Assembly: GCA_947259575.1 (NCBI GenBank)
Contig: CAMYMU010000019.1
Location: 1 to 64,000, forward strand
Reading direction: 5' to 3'
From: an uncultured Ectothiorhodospiraceae bacterium
GTDB lineage: Bacteria; Pseudomonadota; Gammaproteobacteria; UBA6429; Thiohalophilaceae
DNA: 64,000 nt
Position numbers and translations under genes: made by a program. Below, piece after piece: positions 1-7,326 of this stretch (within the stretch, counting starts at the first letter, position 1; each line of letters begins with the position of its first letter). Below the pieces are notes generated by a model that had not been told where the DNA came from, did no database searches, and saw nothing but the letters and a program-made list of their open reading frames with translations.

Positions 1-107
1 GTCTCAATGATAATATGGTTGCGATGAGAGTTGGGAATATAAGGGGGTAACATATCGCCACCCCAATCTATGGGGATATCACAACCGCCAAAACAACATG
101 TAAACAT
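1..107 (-). CDS. Hypothetical protein, N-terminal part (cut by window edge)
   Basis: An open frame runs from an ATG at 107 off the left edge, giving 35 codons without a stop. An AGAGGA ribosome-binding site sits 7 bases upstream of the ATG. The visible peptide is rich in cysteine at the front (CC at 4-5, C at 9) and reads GGCDIPIDWGGD near residue 10. I do not recognise a family. It lies on the same strand as the cassette-like genes to its right. The RBS is the main reason to believe it; a chance frame of this length is possible. Confidence 0.35.
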   Translation of the reverse strand, partial: MFTCCFGGCDIPIDWGGDMLPPYIPNSHRNHIIIE

Positions 108-289
108 AGACCTATCCTCTAATCTTGATAGTTCGTAGGACAATTGATACTAGTTTGCTATTTAATCATATTATAGCCACCGACCGACACTTTTTTATAC
201 TTGACACAGGTGTGTGGAAACAATTTTTCTATATTATGTCGACCAAAATGCCATGCTAAATTACAGGAACAGCTGGGCGTTGCGTCTTA

Positions 290-730
290 TCAAGCATTTG
301 CTGTTACTAAATAACTGATAACGATATAGCGTGTTAATTTTCCTGCGGTGACCAAAATAAGAAACCACAACAAGCGAATGCGTAAAACACCCGCCACAAC
401 TGTCAATGGATCACCAATGATGGGCACCCAGGCAAAACAGAGAGAGAATAGGCCGTATTTAGTGAAACGTTGTTCGGCACGTACAAATTGATCTTCTGAC
501 ATCTTTAACCACTTTTTTATCACACTCAAACTCGCCCAATAACCTAATGCATAATTGGTAAGTGAGCCCAACACATTGCCAATTGTTGCGATAGTCACTA
601 ATGTTACCGGTGATAAACCGTTTAGCAGCAGAGTACTTAATACAACTTCAGAGCTTAAAGGTAAAATTGTCGCCGCTAAAAATGACGCAACAAAAAGGCC
701 GATATAACCAAGTTCTGTAAAATATTCCAT
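290..730 (-). CDS. YqaA/DedA-type membrane protein
   Basis: This 146-residue protein has the pattern of the YqaA branch of the SNARE-associated/DedA (VTT) superfamily of inner-membrane proteins. Hydrophobic segments lie at about 8-30, 40-65, 93-112 and 118-140. The central segment carries GNVLGSLTNYALGYW, and the C-terminal half carries the PIIGDPLTVVAGVLR signature with a buried acidic residue typical of the family. Larger DedA relatives are thought to be lipid scramblases or transporters; the YqaA role is undefined. It stands 41 bp downstream of the GNAT gene on the same strand and probably marks the edge of the resident chromosome beyond the cassette-like genes. Confidence 0.85.
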   Translation of the reverse strand: MEYFTELGYIGLFVASFLAATILPLSSEVVLSTLLLNGLSPVTLVTIATIGNVLGSLTNYALGYWASLSVIKKWLKMSEDQFVRAEQRFTKYGLFSLCFAWVPIIGDPLTVVAGVLRIRLLWFLILVTAGKLTRYIVISYLVTANA

Positions 731-771
731 GGATATTAATGTTTCATGGGTAAGTTAAAGAGCCGCACGAA

Positions 772-1299
772 CTACCATAGTTTTGGATCGTTAAGAGAAT
801 CGACACACCTTATTGATCCACCTTCAAATAAAACAGCAGAACTTAATTTCAAGGCATGCCAGCCATCAGGAAACTGTAGAGTATAAGGTGGTATAAAATT
901 ATTCGCTAAGTCTGTTTTAAAACCAAACCTGGAATAATATTGAGGATCACCATAAACAAATACAATAAATGAACCCAGATTGGAAATGATATCTAAACCA
1001 TACTTGACCAAGGAGGAGCCTATATTGCTTTTTTGAAATTTTGGAGATACCGCTAAAGGAGCTAGAATATAACCTAAATGCTCATTAGTGTTTTCATAAA
1101 AGACCGGGCTAAAGGCAGCGTGGCCTACTATTTGATTGTTGTCTATGGCAACAAGTGAAATTATTTTTACATGAGTATTTTCTTTTAGCAGATTGACTGC
1201 AAGTTCAGATACCAACTTAGACTCTGATTTGTCAAAGGCCTGGAGATGCACATTCTTAATGCTTTTCGCATCATCTATGGTTGCTTCTCTTATTTGCAT
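772..1299 (-). CDS. GNAT family N-acetyltransferase (YhbS-like)
   Basis: The 175-residue product reads as a single GNAT domain. The beta4 to alpha3 acetyl-CoA region has LAPLAVSPKFQKSNIGSSLV (about 80-99), with the Q-x-x-x-I-G pyrophosphate loop. It is followed by FVYGDPQYYSRFGF, the variant seen in YhbS-type acetyltransferases. It should transfer acetyl from acetyl-CoA to an unknown amine or peptide. The ATG lies only 4 bases after an attC-like site (1304-1379), the spacing seen for genes at the front of integron cassettes, and acetyltransferases are common cassette cargo. No attC is visible after its stop. Confidence 0.85.
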   Translation of the reverse strand: MQIREATIDDAKSIKNVHLQAFDKSESKLVSELAVNLLKENTHVKIISLVAIDNNQIVGHAAFSPVFYENTNEHLGYILAPLAVSPKFQKSNIGSSLVKYGLDIISNLGSFIVFVYGDPQYYSRFGFKTDLANNFIPPYTLQFPDGWHALKLSSAVLFEGGSIRCVDSLNDPKLW

Positions 1300-1303
1300 A
1301 GGT

Positions 1304-1379
1304 TGAAAACAGTTGAGTTAAGTAGCGCTAAAAACTGAGAAGTTGTATAGCAGCCACGGACTTGAACGACTTGTTTGAT
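1304..1379 (-). repeat. attC-like integron recombination site (degenerate)
   Basis: Read on the minus strand, the left end is ATCAAAC, then a 5-base spacer AAGTC and GTTCAAG. The right end is CTTAACTC, then a 4-base spacer and GTTTTCA. The L boxes and spacer lengths match those of aadA-type attC sites (GTTCAAG after 5 bases; CTTAACTC then 4 bases before the core), from memory of that family. Both R boxes are degraded: ATCAAAC for RYYYAAC and GTTTTCA for GTTRRRY. The site may therefore be inactive. It lies exactly between the ORF at 1407-1739 and the GNAT gene. Confidence 0.5.
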
Positions 1380-1406
1380 ATAATAGATGCTCTTATAAAA
1401 ACATAA

Positions 1407-1739
1407 TTAACTTTTAGTGAATTCTTCAATGAGTTCTATAAGAATTTCATGAAAAAAGTCTTCAAACTCATCTAAGTTTCTTGAAAACTTGTCAAGATAT
1501 ATTGCTGCTTGATTTTGAGTTATGGTTTTATTGTTTATCTTGTACTCTATTTCAGCGAGTGATTTATCGTGTCGAGGAATAATCTGCCAATGAATAAAGT
1601 CAGCATCAAAACCTTCTATCTGTATTTGCGCATGTTTGCAAAATTCTTCAATAAGGTCGCTACCTCTTGGCCCAAGACATCCAGGCTCGACTCTACATAG
1701 AACAGTCAATTTTTTATCCTGTGGTAACGGTAATTCCAT
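1407..1739 (-). CDS. Hypothetical protein, cassette-like
   Basis: The 110-residue product is soluble and I do not recognise it. It contains a CRVEPGCLGPRG segment near residue 15, a further Cys at about 34, a DFIHWQIIPRHDKSLAEIEY stretch in the middle, and an acidic, Phe/Ile-rich C-terminal helix from about 85 to 108. It has its own ATG and no signal peptide. It is flanked on both sides by attC-like sites, one beginning 33 bp upstream of its start and one 28 bp after its stop, which is the layout of a mobile gene cassette. Such cassette genes very often have no characterised relatives. Confidence 0.65.
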   Translation of the reverse strand: MELPLPQDKKLTVLCRVEPGCLGPRGSDLIEEFCKHAQIQIEGFDADFIHWQIIPRHDKSLAEIEYKINNKTITQNQAAIYLDKFSRNLDEFEDFFHEILIELIEEFTKS

Positions 1740-1771
1740 ATGTATTTTTATCTATATAAAATATTGTCAGT

Positions 1772-1870
1772 ACTTAACGTTTAAGCGTACTCGCACCAAC
1801 AAGCGCGGCGAAAGCCGCGGTTTGGGAGTTCCTCCCGCGATAGCGGGCATACTTGGGTGCATTGTTAGGG
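1772..1870 (-). repeat. attC-like integron recombination site (99 bp)
   Basis: On the minus strand the site opens with CCCTAAC (one mismatch to RYYYAAC) and ends with GTTAAGT, a full match to GTTRRRY. The arms contain partly complementary GCACCCAAG and TTGGTGCG blocks. Inside lie two perfect hairpins on the plus strand, CGCGGC-GAAA-GCCGCG (1804-1819) and CCCGC-GATA-GCGGG (1833-1846). An imperfect outer palindrome plus an internal variable structure, at 99 bp, fits attC. It lies immediately after the stop of the ORF at 1874-2329, where a cassette's own attC belongs. Confidence 0.6.
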
Positions 1871-1873
1871 TGA

Positions 1874-2329
1874 TTATTCCCATTTAGCTGCATCAATAGT
1901 TGTATTTTCACGAATAAAATTCACAATAGATGGAACATCCAAGTTTTCACTAAACTGAATAAAATCATTTTCTCCAGAGGTGGTTTCCACCTTAATTGAG
2001 GCTCTTTTTTCTTCATTGTGTACTCGTATAGAGCTTACACCATCAACTTTATATGTAAATGCTGAACCAAGACCTTTGTTATTAATCGTCAAACAGTTAT
2101 CAGCTATAGAAATGTATGGTTTTTTAGATTTCAAATAATCAAGGAAAAACTTAATTGCTATACCAGTACCAACAACAATGGCAATTATCAAATAGGGTCC
2201 AACAGTTTCTTCAGACTGGCCGCTTCTAAAATACACTTTCAAAAGTACACCTGCTGATCCTAGTACTATGAACGCGATTAAGCCAATAAGGAAAATAGGT
2301 GACATTTCTTTGCGATCGAAGGACTTCAT
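1874..2329 (-). CDS. Hypothetical protein with two membrane segments, cassette-like
   Basis: The 151-residue product begins with a short basic head, then two hydrophobic segments at about 12-31 and 44-64. These are followed by a soluble domain with alternating beta-like stretches (YISIADNCLTINNKG, TYKVDGVSSIRVH) and an acidic C-terminus. The arrangement resembles small PH-like or bPH membrane proteins, but I cannot assign a family. Its stop is 3 bp from an attC-like site and GTTAGAG, a near match to an attC core, lies 14 bp upstream of its ATG, so it may be a complete integron cassette. Confidence 0.65.
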   Translation of the reverse strand: MKSFDRKEMSPIFLIGLIAFIVLGSAGVLLKVYFRSGQSEETVGPYLIIAIVVGTGIAIKFFLDYLKSKKPYISIADNCLTINNKGLGSAFTYKVDGVSSIRVHNEEKRASIKVETTSGENDFIQFSENLDVPSIVNFIRENTTIDAAKWE

Positions 2330-2611
2330 ATAATTTGAAAACCTCTAACTATATATATATAGGTAACCGAACTGCTTCATAACGCTCCGGCTTTTCCTGT
2401 TGATTTGAACTAGTAGTTTTCATTGTCAGTCTCTTATGCCTTATTAACTTCCTAATTACAAGGAGATACTAGACTGCATACTACTATATAATTTTTTATT
2501 GTGAAGAATTTCAGAACGTTACAGTGCCTTCTCACGATAATATTAACTTACATATCAAGTTCTGCATGATTGGTCTATTTTTAATAATAATGAGAACGGG
2601 AGAGTGGTGCT

Positions 2612-3004
2612 ATGCCTCAGTCGAAACAATCAGCACACGAAAATGCACTTAAAGAGAATGTGCAGCAAAATAGCATTCCTAAGAAATGCCTTTCCTCCGA
2701 TCCTGCCGTACCCTTATGGCAGCGGGTTCCAACGCGTACCGATGCAGGTGAGATGGCGGCTGACTTTATTATGATTCTCTCTGGACTCAAGCAACTGGGC
2801 TCGGTTCAAAAACAAAAAGTCTACGATACCTTGTATCAGATATTAAAAACCTATGACGCTGATATTCTGCTGGCTGAAGTCAATACACGCATGAATACCT
2901 TATGGGTCAGTCATAAACCCAGACCGGGTTTAGGTGTGGAAATCGCGGCCATGATCCATGAGCATGTGCCGCAAGCAAAATTGATTTCACAACGATTTGT
3001 TTAA
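2612..3004 (+). CDS. Hypothetical protein upstream of HDAC-like gene
   Basis: The 130-residue soluble protein starts at an ATG preceded by GGGAGAG. The first 45 residues are polar and low in complexity. The rest is helical, with FIMILSGLKQLGSVQKQKVY at about 52-71 and a C-terminal segment ending in KLISQRFV. I do not recognise a family. Its stop is only 3 bp before the start of the histone-deacetylase-like gene, so the two are almost certainly co-transcribed and may act together. Confidence 0.75.
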   Translation: MPQSKQSAHENALKENVQQNSIPKKCLSSDPAVPLWQRVPTRTDAGEMAADFIMILSGLKQLGSVQKQKVYDTLYQILKTYDADILLAEVNTRMNTLWVSHKPRPGLGVEIAAMIHEHVPQAKLISQRFV

Positions 3005-3007
3005 TCT

Positions 3008-3961
3008 ATGTCCCATCCGGTTTGTGTCTACATTGGTGAAGCGCTAGCAAAATACAGTTTCGGTGAGGATCATCCCTTCGGGCCACAGCGTCATGCTGCC
3101 TTTGTCGACGAGTTTCATCGCCAGGGTCTTAATGAACAGGTCGATCTATGTGTTCCGGTTGTAGGCTCTGAGCAACTGCTAACGCTTTTTCATACCCCCG
3201 AGTATCTTATCCGTGTTAAAGGCATGTCAGCTACGGGGGTCGGCTATCTCGATGGGGGGGATACACCGGCCTTTCTTGGTGTTTATGAAATTGCGATGGG
3301 GGTGGTGGGTACCACACTGGATGCTGTCAGCCAGGTAATGTTGAAAAAATACAAACGGGCATTCATACCCATCGCAGGCCTTCATCATGCACGGCGAAAT
3401 TCTGCCGCGGGTTTCTGTGTGTTTAATGATTGCGGTGTAGCGATCGAGTTTTTACGCAGTGAATATGGGATAAACAAAGTCGCCTATGTCGATATCGATG
3501 CGCATCATGGTGATGGTGTATTTTATAGTTTTGATGACGACCCGGATCTTTGTTTTGTCGATATGCACGAGGATGGTCGTTATCTCTATCCTGGGACCGG
3601 GGCAATTGAAGAAACCGGCAGAGGAACAGCGCAGGGTACGAAGTTAAATATTCCCATGCCGATGGGGGCCAATGATGAATTGTTTTTAAAGGTCTGGGAA
3701 AAAGCTGAGGCCTTTATTCGAAAAGCCGATCCTGAATTTATATTGTTTCAATGTGGCGCGGATAGCATCAATGGCGATCCCATTACTCACATGCAGTATT
3801 CTGAAAAAGCGCATGCTCATGCCGCGAGCAGGCTGTGTCAGTTAGCAGATGAGTATTGTGACGGACGCGTTGTCGCTATGGGTGGTGGTGGTTATAACCT
3901 GGAAAATCTGGCCAGGGGCTGGACGGCAGTGGTAAGAAGTTTTGTCGAGCACGGCCTTTAG
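3008..3961 (+). CDS. Histone deacetylase family (AcuC/AphA-like) zinc hydrolase
   Basis: The 317-residue product is a full-length class II-type bacterial HDAC-like deacetylase. The family hydrolyses acetyl groups from lysines or small acetylated polyamines using zinc. All catalytic elements are visible: the tandem His pair in GLHHARR (126-127), zinc ligands D164 and H166 in VDIDAHHGDG, D252 in CGADSINGDP, and the transition-state Tyr296 in GGGGYNLENL. Substrate class (protein, polyamine or other) cannot be told from sequence. It follows the 130-residue hypothetical gene by 3 bp. Bacterial members often act in acetate or acetylpolyamine metabolism. Confidence 0.93.
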   Translation: MSHPVCVYIGEALAKYSFGEDHPFGPQRHAAFVDEFHRQGLNEQVDLCVPVVGSEQLLTLFHTPEYLIRVKGMSATGVGYLDGGDTPAFLGVYEIAMGVVGTTLDAVSQVMLKKYKRAFIPIAGLHHARRNSAAGFCVFNDCGVAIEFLRSEYGINKVAYVDIDAHHGDGVFYSFDDDPDLCFVDMHEDGRYLYPGTGAIEETGRGTAQGTKLNIPMPMGANDELFLKVWEKAEAFIRKADPEFILFQCGADSINGDPITHMQYSEKAHAHAASRLCQLADEYCDGRVVAMGGGGYNLENLARGWTAVVRSFVEHGL

Positions 3962-4161
3962 CAAATTCAATTGCCTTTAATCTAACTACCTAAGCCAGTC
4001 TGCCTATTTAGATGCAGGCAACCAACGCACTCACTTACCGACACGTTCAACTCAGAGAAGACCTCCTTTGGTTTATAGGCATACAAAACAAGCTGTTAGG
4101 TGGGAAAAGGGGTGGCCATGATCACAAGAATGCTCGTTTAGGCTTTACAGACACTGAAATC

Positions 4162-4183
4162 AATATTAGAATTCTCTAATATT
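4162..4183. promoter_or_regulatory. Perfect 9-bp inverted repeat upstream of DUF4395-rhodanese gene
   Basis: AATATTAGA and TCTAATATT face each other across a 4-base ATTC centre, giving a perfect palindromic dyad 33 bp before the GTG start. There is no T-tract, so it is not a terminator. It has the look of an operator for a dimeric regulator such as an ArsR/SmtB-type protein. The regulator is unknown and not encoded next door. Confidence 0.45.
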
Positions 4184-4216
4184 GGTGATATTCCAGATAA
4201 ATATGAGGATTTTATT

Positions 4217-4999
4217 GTGGCTAAAGAGTGTTCAATGTCATTTCAACAGCGCAGCTTGTTTCAACAAGGATTCCAGAAGTTTACCCCGAAAGAGCTCAAA
4301 CAGCTTGAGTGGGGCCTGCGTTTCACCCCAGCAGCCTGTTCCCTGATCGCGGCCTACGGACTTTATGCACAACAGCCTATGATTTTGTTTGCTGTAGCGG
4401 TACTGGGTTTTTGGGCATTTATGTTTCCTTCTGCCCACCCGATGGATTTGGTTTACAACCACATGATTCGCCCATTATTTGGGGCAGTGAAGCTGCCTGC
4501 GAATCCCTTTCAACGTCGCCTGGCATGCTTGTCGGCGGGAATGATGAATATCATTGCCGGCAGCCTGTTTCTACTGGAGATGCCAATTGCCGCGGTCGTA
4601 GTCGGGGTCAGCCTGTTGGTATTACAGGCCATCGTGATTTTCACGCATTTTTGTACCTTGTCCTGGATGTACGAAGGCGTACTACGCATGTTGGGTAAAT
4701 GGCAGCAACCTCTGGATGAGTCTGAAGCGAAGCAGTTACTGAGCAATGGCGCCAAAATAGTGGATGTACGCAGCCAGAATGAGTTTGCTAAAGAGAGTCT
4801 GGAAGGCGCGATTAACCTGCCGCTTGAAGATCTAGATCATTTCCTTGATGAGTTCAAACAGGGAGTCTGCTTACTTTTCTGTAATAGTGGTACCCGTAGC
4901 CATATTGCCAGTGAGAAACTCAAGAGTCACGGCATCAGCGATGTACACAATCTTGGCGATTTCAATCGTGCCAGGCAGATCCTGCAAGTGGCAAATTAG
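4217..4999 (+). CDS. DUF4395 membrane domain fused to rhodanese
   Basis: The 260-residue protein joins an N-terminal DUF4395-like membrane part (about 30-155, hydrophobic segments at 38-50, 55-70, 103-121 and 124-148, with HPMDLVYNHMIRP and NPFQRRLAC between them) to a C-terminal rhodanese domain (about 163-260). The rhodanese active-site loop is CNSGTRS with the persulfide-forming Cys222. The likely role is sulfur transfer or sulfane-sulfur handling at the inner membrane, similar in logic to E. coli YgaP. The GTG start is chosen because GAGGAT lies 6 bases upstream; an ATG six codons later is the alternative. A perfect dyad upstream suggests regulation. Confidence 0.85.
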   Translation: MAKECSMSFQQRSLFQQGFQKFTPKELKQLEWGLRFTPAACSLIAAYGLYAQQPMILFAVAVLGFWAFMFPSAHPMDLVYNHMIRPLFGAVKLPANPFQRRLACLSAGMMNIIAGSLFLLEMPIAAVVVGVSLLVLQAIVIFTHFCTLSWMYEGVLRMLGKWQQPLDESEAKQLLSNGAKIVDVRSQNEFAKESLEGAINLPLEDLDHFLDEFKQGVCLLFCNSGTRSHIASEKLKSHGISDVHNLGDFNRARQILQVAN

Positions 5000-5020
5000 T
5001 CGCTGTTTGCACTGGATTGA

Positions 5021-5046
5021 AAAGGGGCCTTTGGCCCCTTTTTTGT
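5021..5046 (+). terminator. Intrinsic terminator after rhodanese gene
   Basis: The hairpin AAAAGGGGCC-TTT-GGCCCCTTTT is followed directly by a T-run. It lies about 20 bp after the stop of the DUF4395-rhodanese gene and ends that transcript. Confidence 0.9.
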
Positions 5047-5226
5047 GTGTGTCTGGAAAGCAGTTTACAAAGGGCAACTCGACAAATAGCGCCATTTCCT
5101 GATGGTTTTGGCAAATAGACGTCTAGATTCAGGTAGTTAGTTGCTATTTTATCGGTAATCGCTAAAATTTGTACGGTAACCGGCAGATATATAATAACTA
5201 AATAGAATCATAGAAGAGAGTCGTAC

Positions 5227-6063
5227 GTGGAAACAAATATCCTGATGTTAGTGATTGCGTTGTTGTTGAACTTCGCGGCTTTTATATGGTTAGTCATTAC
5301 CGGATTCAAACGTAGTGTCTTGTGGGGACTGCTGATCTTCTTCTTTTCACCGCTATCGGCGATCATCTTTGCAGTCACAAACTGGTTTGATGCAAAAAAA
5401 CCGTTTCTCGCCTATCTGCTTACTTCTATTCTCGTCTTCATTCCCTTCATGAACATGTCCAGCTCAGTTGACGAAGAGTTCATGCTACGTCTGCAAGAAA
5501 AGGTCGAGTCAGGGGAGATCAAGGAAAACGAGATGATGGAATACGTCATGAACCCAGAAAAACTCGACGAGCTTGAACAACAGGGGCTTGCCGATGATGG
5601 TGTCGTACTTAATGAGTATGGGGAACCAATACCGAATACTCCTGATGCTGGAGAAGACCCTGACAATCCGGCAGCAGAGGGTAAGCCCGCCGGTGACGCA
5701 ACTGAGGAAGGCACAGCGGGTAAAGACGAACCTGAGGTCATTGTTGAAGAAGAAGAAGAGGAATATTACGACTATCCAAGACGCGGTGAAGTCAAACCTG
5801 ATCCGCTCGTCACAAAGAAAAAGCCTGCACCTAAGGATTCGGTGAAGGTTAGTGTCAGTAAAATTGGTAACTATAAGGGACGTTATTTCATTATTACGAC
5901 TAAATCCGGTTCGCAGCATCGAGGTATCTTGATAAAACTGACCAAGAGTCGGATTGTGCTTGAGCGTAAGATTTATGGTGGCACCTTTACCTATAGAATT
6001 CTGAAAAGCAAAATTAAACGTGTTGATATGCTCAAGAAAGAGTATGTTGATGACGGCACTTAG
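5227..6063 (+). CDS. Membrane protein with acidic linker and Sm-like C-terminal domain
   Basis: The 278-residue product starts at a GTG. Three hydrophobic segments lie at about 4-23, 31-51 and 59-76. A long acidic, Gly/Pro/Glu-rich linker follows (about 85-185, including a run of six Glu), then a basic C-terminal domain from about 205. The C-terminal part reads GRYFIITTKSGSQHRGILIK and then RIVLERKIYGGTFTYRILKS, which looks like a small SH3 or Sm-like beta barrel. I do not recognise a named family. The charge split, acidic linker then basic barrel, suggests a membrane-anchored binder of protein or nucleic acid, but that is inference. Confidence 0.75.
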   Translation: METNILMLVIALLLNFAAFIWLVITGFKRSVLWGLLIFFFSPLSAIIFAVTNWFDAKKPFLAYLLTSILVFIPFMNMSSSVDEEFMLRLQEKVESGEIKENEMMEYVMNPEKLDELEQQGLADDGVVLNEYGEPIPNTPDAGEDPDNPAAEGKPAGDATEEGTAGKDEPEVIVEEEEEEYYDYPRRGEVKPDPLVTKKKPAPKDSVKVSVSKIGNYKGRYFIITTKSGSQHRGILIKLTKSRIVLERKIYGGTFTYRILKSKIKRVDMLKKEYVDDGT

Positions 6064-6098
6064 ACTGTTCGATAATCTGTCTTCTAGTTCTAATCAGT

Positions 6099-6761
6099 AT
6101 GTCTAACAAAACTCTCGACCTTAGTGATAATGTCTACGAGTACCTTTTAGATCACTCATTGCGTGAACCCGCGCTGCTTGCCGAACTGCGTCGCGAGACC
6201 AGTGAACTTGAAATGAGTATTATGCAGATCTCAGCTGAGCAAGGTCAGTTCATGGCATTGTTAACTAAGTTATTAGGCGTAAAACGAGCCATAGAAGTTG
6301 GCGTATTTACCGGTTATAGCAGTCTGAGTGTGGCCATGGCGATGCCCACCGATGGTGAGTTGATTGTCTGTGATATGAGTGAAGAGTGGACCAGTATGGC
6401 CAGACGCTATTGGGAAAAAGCGGGTGTCGCCAAAAAGGTAACACTTAAAATTGCGCCTGCTCTCAAAACACTCAAAGCCCTGCTTGCAGAGGGGCAGGCG
6501 GGAAAATTCGATTTTGCATTTATTGATGCCGATAAAACAAATTATAAAAATTATTATGAGTGTTGCCTCGAGTTAATCAGACCTGGGGGAGTCATTGCAA
6601 TTGATAATGTATTATGGGGTGGGGCAGTTGCAGATATGTCTGATGACAGTGCAGATACTCGCGCCATTCGAGAATTAAATGATCACATCCATAAAGATGA
6701 CCGTGTAGACATGAGCCTACTGCCTATCGGTGATGGGCTGACACTTGCTCGACGTCGTTAA
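6099..6761 (+). CDS. Class I SAM-dependent O-methyltransferase (CCoAOMT-like)
   Basis: The 220-residue protein matches the metal-dependent caffeoyl-CoA/catechol O-methyltransferase family in length and motifs. The SAM loop is AIEVGVFTGYSSL (about 66-78). The adenine-binding acidic turn is VCDMSEEW. The metal-site region is FAFIDADKTNYKNYY followed by GGVIAIDNVLWGG, which supplies the two Asp and one Asn ligands of the family. It should methylate a hydroxyl on a small aromatic or similar acceptor, with unknown physiological substrate. It follows the acidic-linker membrane gene by 35 bp and could share its transcript. Confidence 0.9.
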   Translation: MSNKTLDLSDNVYEYLLDHSLREPALLAELRRETSELEMSIMQISAEQGQFMALLTKLLGVKRAIEVGVFTGYSSLSVAMAMPTDGELIVCDMSEEWTSMARRYWEKAGVAKKVTLKIAPALKTLKALLAEGQAGKFDFAFIDADKTNYKNYYECCLELIRPGGVIAIDNVLWGGAVADMSDDSADTRAIRELNDHIHKDDRVDMSLLPIGDGLTLARRR

Positions 6762-6783
6762 CGAACTATTATAACCTGTGTTC

Positions 6784-7008
6784 TTAGTGCAGACTTTTTT
6801 GGCAATGATTGAGTTGTTCTCGAACCAATTGCATCAACTCTTCCAGTTTGAGTTGATCGGGTAGGTCGCGTACATCCGAAAACCAGATCTCACTTACCTG
6901 ACTGCCTTGCATATCATTTTGACTGGCAAATATAGGGCTGCCGACAAAAATACCTTGTTGACCGTTGTCCAGTTTTACGGTGACTAGCTGTAGAGGTATG
7001 GGCTTCAT
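6784..7008 (-). CDS. Small conserved-looking hypothetical protein
   Basis: This 74-residue ORF faces the methyltransferase gene. It has a strong ribosome-binding site, AGGAG, 8 bases before its ATG. The N-terminal half is beta-like (LVTVKLDNGQQGIFVGSPIF) and the C-terminal half is a single amphipathic helix with LEELMQLVREQL. No membrane segment or signal peptide is present. I do not recognise it. The good RBS and plausible two-part fold argue that it is real. Confidence 0.65.
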   Translation of the reverse strand: MKPIPLQLVTVKLDNGQQGIFVGSPIFASQNDMQGSQVSEIWFSDVRDLPDQLKLEELMQLVREQLNHCQKSLH

Positions 7009-7326
7009 GGTACATACTCCTGTAGTAACGCTTCAGTCAAGATATCGTCACTTTGTTGATGTAAACTTAAACGATGCATTTAACATGCCATGGTAACTAG
7101 TTGTATTGTTTATTGTATGCTCTAGCAGCATAGTCTTCATCTGAATAACCACTTTTAAGTTTAGCATTATTATCTGTAATTGAATTGTACCGTTTTAGAA
7201 TTTGTCTAGCTTAAAATATTTATTAGCAAGGCAATGGTTTAGGCTCAACATTATCAATAGAGTGAACTTAAGCTACACGTAGTGTCACATCTTCATCTGA
7301 AGTGTTCGGCAGCCCAGGAGGGAACA
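7009..7326. other. Gene-free interval between divergent genes
   Basis: This 318-bp AT-rich stretch separates a minus-strand small gene from the plus-strand peroxiredoxin and must hold both promoters. I see the AGGAG ribosome-binding site of the left gene and AGGAGG at 7316-7321 for the right gene. I see no convincing operator, hairpin with T-tract or additional ORF. Confidence 0.5.

Noticed and set aside
1636-1887. Plus-strand ORF of 83 codons
   Set aside because: It runs antisense through the end of the 110-residue gene and across the attC-like site; its odd composition is explained by the hairpin sequence of that site.
2349-2423. 24-codon minus-strand ORF (MKTTSSNQQEKPERYEAVRLP...)
   Set aside because: It has natural-looking codons and might be a truncated N-terminus, but it is too short to support and has only a weak AGAGA upstream.
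5412-5919. Long minus-strand ORFs opposite the acidic linker
   Set aside because: They are Ser/Pro or Phe-rich shadows produced by the GAA-rich coding strand of the membrane protein gene.
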